The notes under the pieces: model-generated
Databases searched by the model: none
Told to the model about the DNA's origin: nothing
The model's input: the letters and a program-made list of their open reading frames with translations, nothing else
Position numbers and translations under genes: made by a program
Assembly (NCBI GenBank): GCA_030765735.1
Contig: JAVCBZ010000017.1
Location: 1 to 31,387, forward strand
Length of the DNA: 31,387 nt
Source of the DNA: Candidatus Susulua stagnicola
GTDB taxonomy: Bacteria > Omnitrophota > Gorgyraeia > Duberdicusellales > 4484-171
Reading direction: 5' to 3'
Shown here: positions 1 through 7,723 of the stretch, one piece after another
How the letters are laid out: every line of letters starts with the position of its first letter
How positions within the stretch are numbered: the first letter of the stretch is position 1

Positions 1-1149
1 CCCTTTTAAAATTCGTGACTCCATTGTTTTTGGATAAACTTCTTTTAATGATACTCCACCTTGGGTAATCATTGCTTTTTCTATTGGTCCATTGCTAATA
101 ATATCTAATTGCATATTTTTTAGAAAATCAGTAATAACTATTAATTCAGTTTTGGTAGTATAACTTACCTTTTTATTAGGATTAATATTGTTTATACTAA
201 TTATTACTTCTGCTAAACGGCGAGCAACAATATTACTTAGTAAATTATTAATAGTTTTTTTAGGGTAGAGATTAATTGCCTTTTTTAAATCTTTAACCAA
301 TATTTCTTTTGATGTTTTTGGAAAAAAATCAATTTCTAGATGAATTTTCTTTGATTTAACTAACCAACTATTAATTAGTGAACTAACTGATAATGCTAAG
401 GGGCCAGATAATCCATTATCAGTAAATAAGAAATCTCCCTTTTTTGTTTTTATCTTCTTTTTATTATCTTTATTATTACTTTTAATAGTAAAAACTGCAT
501 TTTCTATGCTTAATCCTTTTAATTCATGGATATATTTTTGACTTAGGATAAAGCCAACTAGGCCAGGGGCTAAATTATTTATTTTATGGCCTAATCGTTT
601 AGCAATTTTTAATCCTTCTCCAGTTGAACCAGTTTGAGGATAAGAAAGCCCTCCAGTAGCAAGAATTAAACTAGAACACTTTAATGTTTGATTGTTATCC
701 AGCCTTACTCCAGCAACTGTATTATTTTCTACGATTACTTTATCTAATTGATGGTTTAACAAGAGTTTTATTTTATTTTGTTTAATTATTTTTTTAAAAA
801 CCTCTAAGATGCTTTCAGCATGGCCGGTTGAGGGGAAAACACAATTATTTTCTTCTATCTTAGAGTTTACTCCATTTTTATTAAAAAATTCTATTGTGTC
901 TTTATTGGAAAATTCCTTAAAAGCATCGCGCAAGAACTTTCCACCATGGAAAAAATGTTCTTGATATTGGTCAATGTTGGTTATGTTGGTAAAATTGCAC
1001 CTTCCTCCTCCAGTTAACATAAGCTTTTTACCAAGAGAGTAGTTTTTTTCAACAAGAATAACTTTGGTATTATCTGAACATGCAGATATTGCTGCGATCA
1101 TTCCAGCCGGTCCGCCGCCAATGACAATTATATTCTTTTTATCGCTCAT
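1..1149 (-). CDS. BaiN/HI0933-like FAD-dependent flavoprotein (C-terminus cut by window edge)
   Basis: An open frame of 383 codons starts at the ATG at 1147-1149 and reaches the left edge without a stop, so the C-terminus is missing. The N-terminus shows a dinucleotide-binding Rossmann motif (IVIGGGPAGMIAA), followed by the family motif KKLMLTGGGRCNFTN at about residues 46-60. Further on are an ATGGLSYPQTGSTGEG stretch typical of the HI0933/YhiN/BaiN family and a TQGGVSLKEVYPKTMES stretch near the end. Family members are about 400 residues, so perhaps 20 are lost. They are flavoproteins of poorly defined function; one member reduces bile-acid intermediates, but I would not transfer that role here. 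The start lies 2 bases beyond the maf stop, so the two are probably co-transcribed and translationally coupled. Confidence 0.92.
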   Translation of the reverse strand, partial: MSDKKNIIVIGGGPAGMIAAISACSDNTKVILVEKNYSLGKKLMLTGGGRCNFTNITNIDQYQEHFFHGGKFLRDAFKEFSNKDTIEFFNKNGVNSKIEENNCVFPSTGHAESILEVFKKIIKQNKIKLLLNHQLDKVIVENNTVAGVRLDNNQTLKCSSLILATGGLSYPQTGSTGEGLKIAKRLGHKINNLAPGLVGFILSQKYIHELKGLSIENAVFTIKSNNKDNKKKIKTKKGDFLFTDNGLSGPLALSVSSLINSWLVKSKKIHLEIDFFPKTSKEILVKDLKKAINLYPKKTINNLLSNIVARRLAEVIISINNINPNKKVSYTTKTELIVITDFLKNMQLDIISNGPIEKAMITQGGVSLKEVYPKTMESRILKG

Positions 1150-1151
1150 AG

Positions 1152-1742
1152 TTAAGAGGCTATCTCTAAAAGGTCAAAACCTAATTTTCTAAATAGATAA
1201 TTAAGGGTATGCATTGGTAAGCCTAAAATATTATAGAATGAACCTTGAATGTCATCAAAAATAAACGTTCCTGGACCTTCAATTGAAAATCCTCCAGCTT
1301 TATCGTGAGATATAGCTATTTTTACGAATGTATTAATTTCTTTTTCTGAGAGTTTTCGAACATTAATTTTTGATTCTTCAACTGCGCTCATGGTAATTTG
1401 TCGTTTAGCATCAGTTACACAAAGTCCAGTATAAACAAAAAGTGTTTTTCCTGAAAAAGACCTTAGGAATTCTTTAGCTTGTTTTTTTGTTTTTGGTTTT
1501 CCGATTAAACGGTTTCCAATTAAAACAATTGTATCAGCACTAATGATAAACCCGCTCTTACATTTAGAAGCTATTTTTTTAGTTTTTTCTTCAGCGTTAA
1601 GCAAAACATTTGTTTTTGGGCTTTTTGTATCGTCGATCACTTCCTTAGCATTGCTGATAATTATCTTATGCTTTATTCCACACTCTTTAAGTATTTTTGA
1701 ACGTCTTTTCGAAGCTGAGGCTAGAATTATTTTATAATTCAT
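1152..1742 (-). CDS. maf: Maf-family nucleoside triphosphate pyrophosphatase
   Basis: At 196 residues this has the usual length of Maf proteins, which hydrolyse non-canonical or pyrimidine nucleoside triphosphates to the monophosphate and pyrophosphate (house-cleaning of the nucleotide pool). The N-terminal substrate motif LASASKRR is at residues 7-14, ISADTIV with the catalytic Asp is near residue 70, and the C-terminal DKAGGFSIEG and GSFYNILGLP motifs are present. It sits between the helicase and the BaiN-like gene, 2 bases upstream of the latter. A 13-bp direct repeat overlaps its start codon. The family assignment is firm; the exact nucleotide preference cannot be read from the sequence. 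Confidence 0.95.
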   Translation of the reverse strand: MNYKIILASASKRRSKILKECGIKHKIIISNAKEVIDDTKSPKTNVLLNAEEKTKKIASKCKSGFIISADTIVLIGNRLIGKPKTKKQAKEFLRSFSGKTLFVYTGLCVTDAKRQITMSAVEESKINVRKLSEKEINTFVKIAISHDKAGGFSIEGPGTFIFDDIQGSFYNILGLPMHTLNYLFRKLGFDLLEIAS

Positions 1743-1774
1743 AATTTATAATTGATAAATGATAATTTATAATT
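1741..1774. repeat. 13-bp AT-only direct repeat between helicase and maf
   Basis: The sequence ATAATTTATAATT occurs at 1741-1753 and again at 1762-1774 (period 21). The first copy overlaps the maf start codon and the second overlaps the in-frame stop of the helicase tail. It may be low-complexity sequence; no function is implied. Confidence 0.6.
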
Positions 1775-1871
1775 ATTCATTTGAGAAATCAAAAACATTT
1801 TCGTCAATAATAATATCACTTAGCCTAAGGGGTTTAGTTAAAGCTATTCCTTCTAAGCTTTGACAACGGCT
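1773..1871 (-). pseudogene. Detached in-frame C-terminal tail of the Pif1-like helicase
   Basis: Directly after the TAA that ends the helicase frame, the same frame continues for 32 codons to a TAA at 1773-1775. It reads SRCQSLEGIALTKPLRLSDI followed by a short acidic end. Joined to the upstream YVA, this restores the SF1B helicase motif VI (YVALSR-x-SLEG) if the TAA at 1872-1874 were TTA (Leu). The tail has no start codon of its own and should be untranslated unless the stop is read through or is a sequencing error. Confidence 0.8.
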
Positions 1872-3041
1872 TTAGGCAACATAAAGCTGTCCGGGGCTAA
1901 AAGCACCATGACCAATATCAATAATAACCTTTTCAAAGGTTTGTCCTTGGCTTTTATGAATTGTAATAGCCCAAGCTAATTTTAAGGGATATTGCTTGAA
2001 TGAGCCATCTATTTCTTGTTTTATTTCTTGGCTGTCGTCATCAAAGACATATTTTACCTTTTCCCATGTAAATTTTTCTAAAATGTGTATGTCTTCTTCA
2101 ACTCGAACCTTAATTGAGTTTTTGCTAACCTCAGCAATTTCAGTAATAGTGCCATTAACCCATCTTTTGTCCTTATCATTATTTAACAATATTACCCTGG
2201 CCCCTTGTTTAAGCGATAATGATTCTTCAGTAGGATAGAGACTTGGTTTATAGTTTTTACTCATTGTTGCTGGATATCGGTATTGTCTTGAATCTATTTT
2301 ATTTAGAAAATTTCGGTTTATTCTTTCAGCGTCTCTATTAGTGGTTGTTAAAGTAGTATATTTGTTTTCAGGATCTTCGGTTATTATTCTCTGATTTAGG
2401 GTTTCAATGTCTTCAGGGTTGCATTTATTAAGACGTATCCTACCAAGGAGATCAATAAACTTTTTATCAGATTGTCGATATATTTTGTTAAGTTGAACTC
2501 GGTGTAAATCTATTTCGTCAATTACATTTGCGTTAAAGAAATAAGAATGACTATAATATTGTTCAAGTAGTTGTTTCATGCTTTTTTCAACTACTGGTGG
2601 AAGCTGAAAAATATCGCCAAACATGATCATCCTTACTCCTCCAAAAGGAGTATTCATCTTTTTTCTATTGATTCTTAATGAATAGTCTATGGCATCAAGC
2701 ATGTCAGCTCTAACCATTGAAACTTCATCAATTAAAATTATATCAAGATTATTAATGATTTTTTTCTTATCACGATATAGCTTTTTAACTTGCTCTTCAT
2801 AGATAAAACCTAGCGGGAAACTAAAAAAAGAGTGAATGGTTTGCCCACCAACATTTATTGCTGCAATTCCAGTAGGAGCTAAAGTGATGATATTCTTTTT
2901 AGTGACATCTTTAAAATAACGCAATAACGAAGATTTTCCAGAACCAGCCTTTCCGGTAATAAACAGATGTTTATTAGAGTTTTCCATTAATTCTAATGGC
3001 TCTTTAAAATCTCCACAAATATCAAATTCTTTATTATCCAT
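1872..3041 (-). CDS. Pif1-like SF1B DNA helicase, truncated by an in-frame stop
   Basis: A 389-residue ATPase with Walker A GKAGSGKSS at residues 30-38, Walker B IILIDEVSMV near 100-110, FGDIFQLPPV (motif III) and a C-terminal WAITIHKSQGQTFEKVIID block. These are hallmarks of the RecD/Pif1-like superfamily 1B helicases, which unwind DNA 5'-3'. The frame ends at TAA (1872-1874), exactly where the family has the Leu of YVALSR. The arginine-finger motif VI and about 30 residues lie beyond the stop in the same frame. As read, the product lacks the motif VI arginine and is probably inactive. A single T-to-A change explains it, so this could be a recent pseudogene or a base error. A 57-codon gene lies just upstream. 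Confidence 0.9.
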   Translation of the reverse strand: MDNKEFDICGDFKEPLELMENSNKHLFITGKAGSGKSSLLRYFKDVTKKNIITLAPTGIAAINVGGQTIHSFFSFPLGFIYEEQVKKLYRDKKKIINNLDIILIDEVSMVRADMLDAIDYSLRINRKKMNTPFGGVRMIMFGDIFQLPPVVEKSMKQLLEQYYSHSYFFNANVIDEIDLHRVQLNKIYRQSDKKFIDLLGRIRLNKCNPEDIETLNQRIITEDPENKYTTLTTTNRDAERINRNFLNKIDSRQYRYPATMSKNYKPSLYPTEESLSLKQGARVILLNNDKDKRWVNGTITEIAEVSKNSIKVRVEEDIHILEKFTWEKVKYVFDDDSQEIKQEIDGSFKQYPLKLAWAITIHKSQGQTFEKVIIDIGHGAFSPGQLYVA

Positions 3042-3085
3042 TGTATTATTTTTTAGTAAAGTTTTTAGAGATGTTTTGCTTGAAC

Positions 3086-3259
3086 CTAGGTAATTTCTTT
3101 AGCAATAAGTGCTTTTTCGATTAAAACTCGCATTTTATTAACCATTTCCCTAGGAAGTCTGAATTGAGATCTTAATGTAGGAGTAGTAATTGTAAATTCA
3201 AACATATCAGGGTTTTTGGGAATTTTTGCGATATTTATATTCATAGAATGTTTCGCCAT
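3086..3259 (-). CDS. Small conserved-looking protein of unknown function (57 aa)
   Basis: The ATG at 3257-3259 is preceded at good distance by a GGAGG ribosome binding site (3265-3269). The frame runs 57 codons to TAG at 3086-3088. The product begins MAKHSMNINIAKIPKNPDMF and ends with a basic, helical-looking half (PREMVNKMRVLIEKALIA). I do not recognise the family. The start overlaps the stop region of the upstream secreted-protein gene (stop at 3260-3262), which implies an operon, and it precedes the helicase by 44 bases. The strong binding site and close fit between neighbours support a real gene. Confidence 0.7.
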   Translation of the reverse strand: MAKHSMNINIAKIPKNPDMFEFTITTPTLRSQFRLPREMVNKMRVLIEKALIAKEIT

Positions 3260-4045
3260 TTAATCCTCCGTGTTTTTGTTTTCAATAAAATCCATGTTAT
3301 CAATTATCTCTTGTAGCATTGTAGCAGTTTTAGAATCAACAGTAGATAATGCATCTTTACAGAGACTATAAACTAGATTATGTTGTTTAGCATTACTTCC
3401 TAGAGACCATACAGCTGCCTTTCCGGTTATAACTTTTATCATCTCATCCTCATCTACCAAAGCTAAAGCTGAAATAATCCTTTCAATTGGTTTACTGTCT
3501 CCGGTAGCAATAAAGATTGACCAAAGCATATCTAATTGTGATGAATTAACAATAGGGTCAACTAGAAGCTTAGGCGAAGGAGTTTGGTTAATATTTCTAA
3601 TCTGTATTTTATTTTCATCTGATTTCCAAGTAAGAGTGATTTCATCAATCATTTCTTTACTTCTTGGACTATCTATTAACCAAAGTGTTTTCAAGAATAC
3701 GGTTTGTAAATTGTCTGGGCTTGTATCAGAGAGACTTTTATAGATTTCTTCCATTATCGGAGTATTATTCTCTAAAATTGTAGCGAAAAATGTAACCATT
3801 GGTAGTTGTGAGCTTGTTTTATTGTAGAGTAAGGAATTTGTATAATATTTTATTGCTGCTGGTAATTTATTTGGTTCAGGATCAAGGTAATAATAGGTCA
3901 TCCATTTATCAAATTCATCAGGAGAATTAAAAATTGGTGGCTGTTTTGATTCTTCCAATTGGGCTATTGGATTAACCAGCGCAAAAGTATCTATAGTTGT
4001 AAAACAAATTAAAGTTATTAGAGCTATTAGACTAAATGTTTTCAT
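3260..4045 (-). CDS. Predicted secreted protein of unknown function
   Basis: A 261-residue protein with a clear Sec signal peptide (MKTFSLIALITLICFTTIDTFA, in shortened form: basic start, hydrophobic core at about 5-18, probable cleavage near residue 22). The mature part is rich in helix-forming, polar residues and seems to consist of repeated helical segments. No cysteines or catalytic motif stand out and I recognise no family. It lies in a run of minus-strand genes between the ferredoxin and the 57-codon protein. Export to the periplasm is inferred from the signal peptide only. Confidence 0.75.
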   Translation of the reverse strand: MKTFSLIALITLICFTTIDTFALVNPIAQLEESKQPPIFNSPDEFDKWMTYYYLDPEPNKLPAAIKYYTNSLLYNKTSSQLPMVTFFATILENNTPIMEEIYKSLSDTSPDNLQTVFLKTLWLIDSPRSKEMIDEITLTWKSDENKIQIRNINQTPSPKLLVDPIVNSSQLDMLWSIFIATGDSKPIERIISALALVDEDEMIKVITGKAAVWSLGSNAKQHNLVYSLCKDALSTVDSKTATMLQEIIDNMDFIENKNTED

Positions 4046-4089
4046 TTGAATCTTTTTATAAATTTTGGTTAGTATAACTAGATATACAA

Positions 4090-4299
4090 TTATTCAACAT
4101 TTTCAATTGCATTATATTTACAGGCTTCAATGCAGAGGTTACAGTTAATGCATTTATCTGGATCAAAAATTAGAATATCTTCTCTTTTTAATGCTTTGGC
4201 TGGGCAAACTTCTACACAACCTTGGCAAGTTTTATCATAATTACAATTAACAGCTTTTCCATCTTTCCAACAACATTTTTCATAGTCAATTGAGATCAT
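4090..4299 (-). CDS. Two-cluster 4Fe-4S ferredoxin-like protein
   Basis: A 69-residue protein with cysteines at 9, 10, 19, 25, 28, 32, 50, 53, 56 and 60. The second set (50/53/56/60) is a canonical CX2CX2CX3C cluster motif. The first set reads C19-X5-C25-X2-C28-X3-C32-P, with a longer first gap than usual and an extra CC pair at 9-10. It probably carries electrons through two 4Fe-4S clusters. Its ATG overlaps the end of the YkgJ-like gene by 4 bases (ATGA arrangement), so the two are translationally coupled and may act together. The partner enzyme is unknown. Confidence 0.88.
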   Translation of the reverse strand: MISIDYEKCCWKDGKAVNCNYDKTCQGCVEVCPAKALKREDILIFDPDKCINCNLCIEACKYNAIENVE

Positions 4300-4685
4300 T
4301 TTTTTCCTTTTTTTGATTTAGCTTTTGTTGTTTTTGTTTTCTTTTTTGATTTTAAATATTGGTCAAGTTCATCAGGGGTAGAAATAAGTATATCATAAAA
4401 ATCTCCAAAGTGTTCACAATCCGGTGGATTATGTTGTCGACATTTTTCTGGCCTTTGATCGTATATTTTACATCTACGATTGCGAGTGAGATACATACAC
4501 TTACCCTTAACCCAAAGGTACCAGCGTCGGTGATGAATGTAAACTTTTACAGTATCAAAATGAAGCTGCCATCTAAGGTCTTCGATCTCTTTTTTATTTT
4601 CAGGACGGCCAATTATCATCGCTAGATTTTCACAGCAAATGGCTCCACATTCCATGCATTCTTTTTTAGATGTTTGTTTACTCAT
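4296..4685 (-). CDS. YkgJ-family cysteine-cluster protein
   Basis: A 129-residue protein with the N-terminal cluster C10-X2-C13-X3-C17-C18 and a second set in CMYLTRNRRCKIYDQRPEKC followed by a further Cys. This is the pattern of the YkgJ/UPF0153 family, thought to bind zinc or an iron-sulfur cluster; its biochemical role is not established. The last ~20 residues are almost entirely Lys, Thr and Ala (KSKKKTKTTKAKSKKGKK), an unusual basic tail that could contact nucleic acid. The downstream ferredoxin gene overlaps its end by 4 bases. Confidence 0.85.
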   Translation of the reverse strand: MSKQTSKKECMECGAICCENLAMIIGRPENKKEIEDLRWQLHFDTVKVYIHHRRWYLWVKGKCMYLTRNRRCKIYDQRPEKCRQHNPPDCEHFGDFYDILISTPDELDQYLKSKKKTKTTKAKSKKGKK

Positions 4686-4727
4686 AGTTTTGATTAATCA
4701 TTTAGTTTGGTTAATATTTTTTTATTT

Positions 4728-5048
4728 TTAAATAGCTTGTTCTAATTGTTGAAATAATAGTTGATAGTAATCTTTTAGAGAATTTATGGCCTTAAAAAGC
4801 ATGAAACCAGCAAAATAGCTAACAATTATTATTATTATACTTAAAATTATCTTTTTTTGACGATTAAAGTCAGGGTTGAGCCAGACTAATGGCAAGATCA
4901 AAGGACCAGCGCATAAAAAAGCAATTATTAACCAGTAAGGTTTAAAATACCATTTAATTTTCTTTTGAGCAGTTAAAAATTCATTGCAGTGTTTGCATTT
5001 AATTGCTAGTTCTTGTATTTCTTCAGCACAATATGGACATTTTTTCAT
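4728..5048 (-). CDS. Zinc-ribbon membrane protein
   Basis: The 106-residue product begins with a zinc ribbon, C4-X2-C7 and C18-X2-C21 (MKKCPYCAEEI...KCKHC). Two hydrophobic segments follow, at about 39-57 (YWLIIAFLCAGPLILPLVW) and 68-86, consistent with two membrane helices. The cytosolic zinc ribbon tethered to the membrane is a common architecture of unknown function. It follows the secreted coiled-coil gene by 11 bases and is likely in the same transcript. Confidence 0.82.
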   Translation of the reverse strand: MKKCPYCAEEIQELAIKCKHCNEFLTAQKKIKWYFKPYWLIIAFLCAGPLILPLVWLNPDFNRQKKIILSIIIIIVSYFAGFMLFKAINSLKDYYQLLFQQLEQAI

Positions 5049-5059
5049 TATTTTCCCCC

Positions 5060-6004
5060 TTAAAGATTATTATCAATTGGATCTTTTTTAATGCTTTCTT
5101 TTGCTACTTCTTCTTTTTCCTCTTTTGCAATTGTTTCTTGTTTCTTTTGTTTTTTTGGTTTAAGTTCAAAATTTGTTGAAAGTAAGGTTCTTGCAGTTAT
5201 TTTGCTTTGATTAAAAATTGTTAAAGGATTGTCTCTAAAACCTGGAGCCTGAAGCACGATATCATCATTTTGATAAGTAGTATTTAGAATGATCATTATA
5301 TCGTTTAAGCCTTTTAGAGGCTTAACTTTATCGCTGGAGGTTATTTTAATTTCAAATTCTTCTTTAGAACCAATTTTCCAATGTTGGCGTCTAATAAAAA
5401 CATCATTTAAATAAACCTCACAAAAAGCTGTGGCTGGCATACTTCTGCCTAGGGATAAAATAATACTAATATCATCAGGCCTTCCGAGTTCAATTTTTCC
5501 TTGGATAATGATTTCTTCTTTGTTAAGTGCAGAAGTTGCCTCAGATAGGATTAAGGTTTCAATTTGAGCTAATAAGTATTCTGCTTCTAGGCTTTCTTTT
5601 TCTTCTAATAATTCTGCTAATTTTTCTTTCAAAGCTTCTAAAGGGAAATCAGCAGTGTGAATTTCAGTTTGAAGATTGCGTTTTTTTTCAATTAGAGCTC
5701 TTGTGTTAGGAGTTAGTTCAACTTTGGTTCTGCTGTTGCCAGTTTCCGGTTTAATCTCTGGCTGGATATGATCAATTAATGATGATAATACTTTTATCTT
5801 TCTTTCAGCATTTTTTAAATTTTGTGGATGAGTGGTTTTTTTCTCTAATTGATTAATTTTTAATTTTAGTTCATTATATATCTGTTTAATCTCTCTTGAA
5901 GGCTCTTTTTTGGTTTTGGCTAATAGTCCTTGGGAACCAGACAATAAACAAATTATAAAATTGACTATCAGCACTAAAAATAAAGTTTTTGTTTTGTTTA
6001 CCAT
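5060..6004 (-). CDS. Secreted coiled-coil protein of unknown function
   Basis: The 314-residue product has a signal peptide (hydrophobic core at about residues 9-24, probable cleavage after GLLA near 29). Charged heptad-like segments at roughly 33-60 and 108-150 suggest coiled coil. A beta-rich central part follows (residues 165-260), and the tail from about 283 is dominated by Lys and Glu. No enzymatic motif is visible. It may be a periplasmic scaffold or envelope protein; this is inference. Neighbours are the zinc-ribbon membrane protein and the deaminase gene. Confidence 0.75.
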   Translation of the reverse strand: MVNKTKTLFLVLIVNFIICLLSGSQGLLAKTKKEPSREIKQIYNELKLKINQLEKKTTHPQNLKNAERKIKVLSSLIDHIQPEIKPETGNSRTKVELTPNTRALIEKKRNLQTEIHTADFPLEALKEKLAELLEEKESLEAEYLLAQIETLILSEATSALNKEEIIIQGKIELGRPDDISIILSLGRSMPATAFCEVYLNDVFIRRQHWKIGSKEEFEIKITSSDKVKPLKGLNDIMIILNTTYQNDDIVLQAPGFRDNPLTIFNQSKITARTLLSTNFELKPKKQKKQETIAKEEKEEVAKESIKKDPIDNNL

Positions 6005-6029
6005 GAATTTTCTTTTAGTTTTAATTATA

Positions 6030-6512
6030 TTAATATAGAATTTTTTTATTTAATTTATCCCAATCCTTAAAAATTTCAAGGCACTCTTTTCGTAAATATC
6101 TATGATGAATTTCAATTTTACTTTTGCCTAGGGCTTTCATCTTAGCCGATGAAATGGCTAATTCATTGAATCCTCTCTTTTTAGCATCGGCAATGTTTGT
6201 GCCATAAACCATTATATTAATTCTTGACCAATGTATTGCGCTAAAGCACATTGGGCAAGGCTCAGTTGTGGTATAAATTGTACAACCCGATAAATTAAAT
6301 GATTTTAGCACTTTAGATGCTTGACGAATTGCATTTACTTCTGCATGTGCAGAAGAATCATTATCCTTTAATACAGTGTTTCTTGCAACAGCTAAAACTT
6401 TATTTTTTTTAACAATACAAGCTCCAAAAGGACCACCGTCTAATTTTTGGAGGTTTTTGCTAGCTTTTTTGATCGCTAGTTGCATGTATTTTGAGTTAAG
6501 CTTATTTTTCAT
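6030..6512 (-). CDS. Zinc-dependent nucleoside/guanine deaminase-type enzyme
   Basis: This 160-residue cytidine/deoxycytidylate deaminase-fold protein has the zinc site H56-A57-E58 (HAEVNAIR) and P85-C86-X2-C89 (EPCPMCFSAIHW). The N-terminal GGPFGACIVK and the C-terminal region resemble GuaD-type guanine deaminases more than TadA, so hydrolytic deamination of guanine or a related base or nucleoside is the best guess. Its ATG overlaps the end of the THUMP methyltransferase gene by 4 bases, implying one transcript. A role in tRNA editing cannot be excluded from sequence alone. Confidence 0.85.
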   Translation of the reverse strand: MKNKLNSKYMQLAIKKASKNLQKLDGGPFGACIVKKNKVLAVARNTVLKDNDSSAHAEVNAIRQASKVLKSFNLSGCTIYTTTEPCPMCFSAIHWSRINIMVYGTNIADAKKRGFNELAISSAKMKALGKSKIEIHHRYLRKECLEIFKDWDKLNKKILY

Positions 6513-7687
6513 TTTTCTTCTTCTCTCCTTCTAGGTTCTTTACTGCCCATATACATAGGATATTCTAAAAGTCTACATTCGATTCGAGCATTAAAAAACA
6601 CTAAGCGTCGACTAGCCTTTAAACCGATTTTTTTAGCCAAAGATAAATTTCCAGTAAAGACATATCCAGTTGATCCTGAACATTTATTTTTAAAAAAGTC
6701 TCCTATTCCCTTATAAGTGCTTTCTAATCCTGATTGCTCACCTAATCTATGTCCGTATTCAGGATTAAGAATAATAATTCCTTTTTCTTCAGGTATTGGG
6801 GTTTGATCAAAATCACAAACAAAAAAATCAATAAAACTGTTCACCCCGGCAGTTTTAGCGTTTTTCTTAGCTGCTTCAATAGCTTTTTGATCAGAATCAC
6901 TAGCAATAATTTTAAAAGGCAGTTCTTTTATGCTTTTAGCAGAAATTTCACTACGTAAGGCTTGCCAGGCTTGGGAATCAAAATCTTTAATATGATTTAG
7001 ACAAAAGTTATTTCTTAATAATCCAGGAGCTTTTTTTAAAGCTATTAGTGCTGCTTCTATTGCTAGGGTGCCGCTGCCGCACATCGGGTTTATAAAGGTT
7101 TGTGAGCCATTATAACCAGCAGCCAATAACAATGTTGCGGCTAGAGTTTCTTGCATTGGTGCAGTATGAGGAATTTTGCGATAGCCACGCTTAGAAAGTT
7201 TTATACCTGAGGTGTTTAAATATAACCAGCATTTATCATTTTTCCAAAAGAGGTTAATCACGATATTATCCTTAGCTGGTCCAGAATTAGGCCGGCAGTC
7301 ATGTATTTTAAATAATCTATCAACAATAGCATCTTTTGCTCTTTGATTAACAAAGATTGAATTATTAATTGAAGCTGTGTCTACGTGAGAGACAATAGTT
7401 ATATATTCTGTAGGTAGAATTATTTCTTCCCAGGGAAATGAAGTTATCTCTTGATAGAGTTTATCGGGATCTAAGCAGGAGAAGTGTTTTAGGAGCCATA
7501 GCACACTGATAGCGCTACGTAAAGTGAGATTTAGCCTCATAGCATCATATAGTGAGCCAGTTATCTCTATACTAGTCTCAGAAGATACTTTGAACTTATA
7601 ACCTAGCTGTTCTAACTCAGGTTTTAAGTAAGGAGCTATTCCCTTAGCGCAAGTAATAACTAAATTTTCTGTTTTGTGTATGTCCAT
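6509..7687 (-). CDS. THUMP-domain class I SAM-dependent RNA methyltransferase (RlmL/YpsC-like)
   Basis: A 392-residue protein. Residues 1-160 contain a THUMP-like RNA-binding region and the GIKLSKRGYRK segment typical of the RlmL/YpsC group. The Rossmann-fold methyltransferase follows, with motif I FINPMCGSGTLAIEAA at about 198-213 and an acidic IIASDSD at 260-266. Motif IV reads N308-P309-E310-Y311 (ILNPEYGHRLG), whereas most family members carry NPPY. The family N2-methylates guanine in 23S rRNA or tRNA. The gene overlaps the deaminase gene by 4 bases. Activity with the NPEY form is uncertain. Confidence 0.9.
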   Translation of the reverse strand: MDIHKTENLVITCAKGIAPYLKPELEQLGYKFKVSSETSIEITGSLYDAMRLNLTLRSAISVLWLLKHFSCLDPDKLYQEITSFPWEEIILPTEYITIVSHVDTASINNSIFVNQRAKDAIVDRLFKIHDCRPNSGPAKDNIVINLFWKNDKCWLYLNTSGIKLSKRGYRKIPHTAPMQETLAATLLLAAGYNGSQTFINPMCGSGTLAIEAALIALKKAPGLLRNNFCLNHIKDFDSQAWQALRSEISAKSIKELPFKIIASDSDQKAIEAAKKNAKTAGVNSFIDFFVCDFDQTPIPEEKGIIILNPEYGHRLGEQSGLESTYKGIGDFFKNKCSGSTGYVFTGNLSLAKKIGLKASRRLVFFNARIECRLLEYPMYMGSKEPRRREEEK

Positions 7688-7723
7688 ATTGTTTTTATAA
7701 TTTAAAATTAACTTTTATTATTT

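Noticed and set aside
1872..1874. TAA recoded as an amino acid or selenocysteine/pyrrolysine-type readthrough
   Set aside because: TAA ends many other genes here and is not a known selenocysteine or pyrrolysine codon; a point change or base error is simpler.
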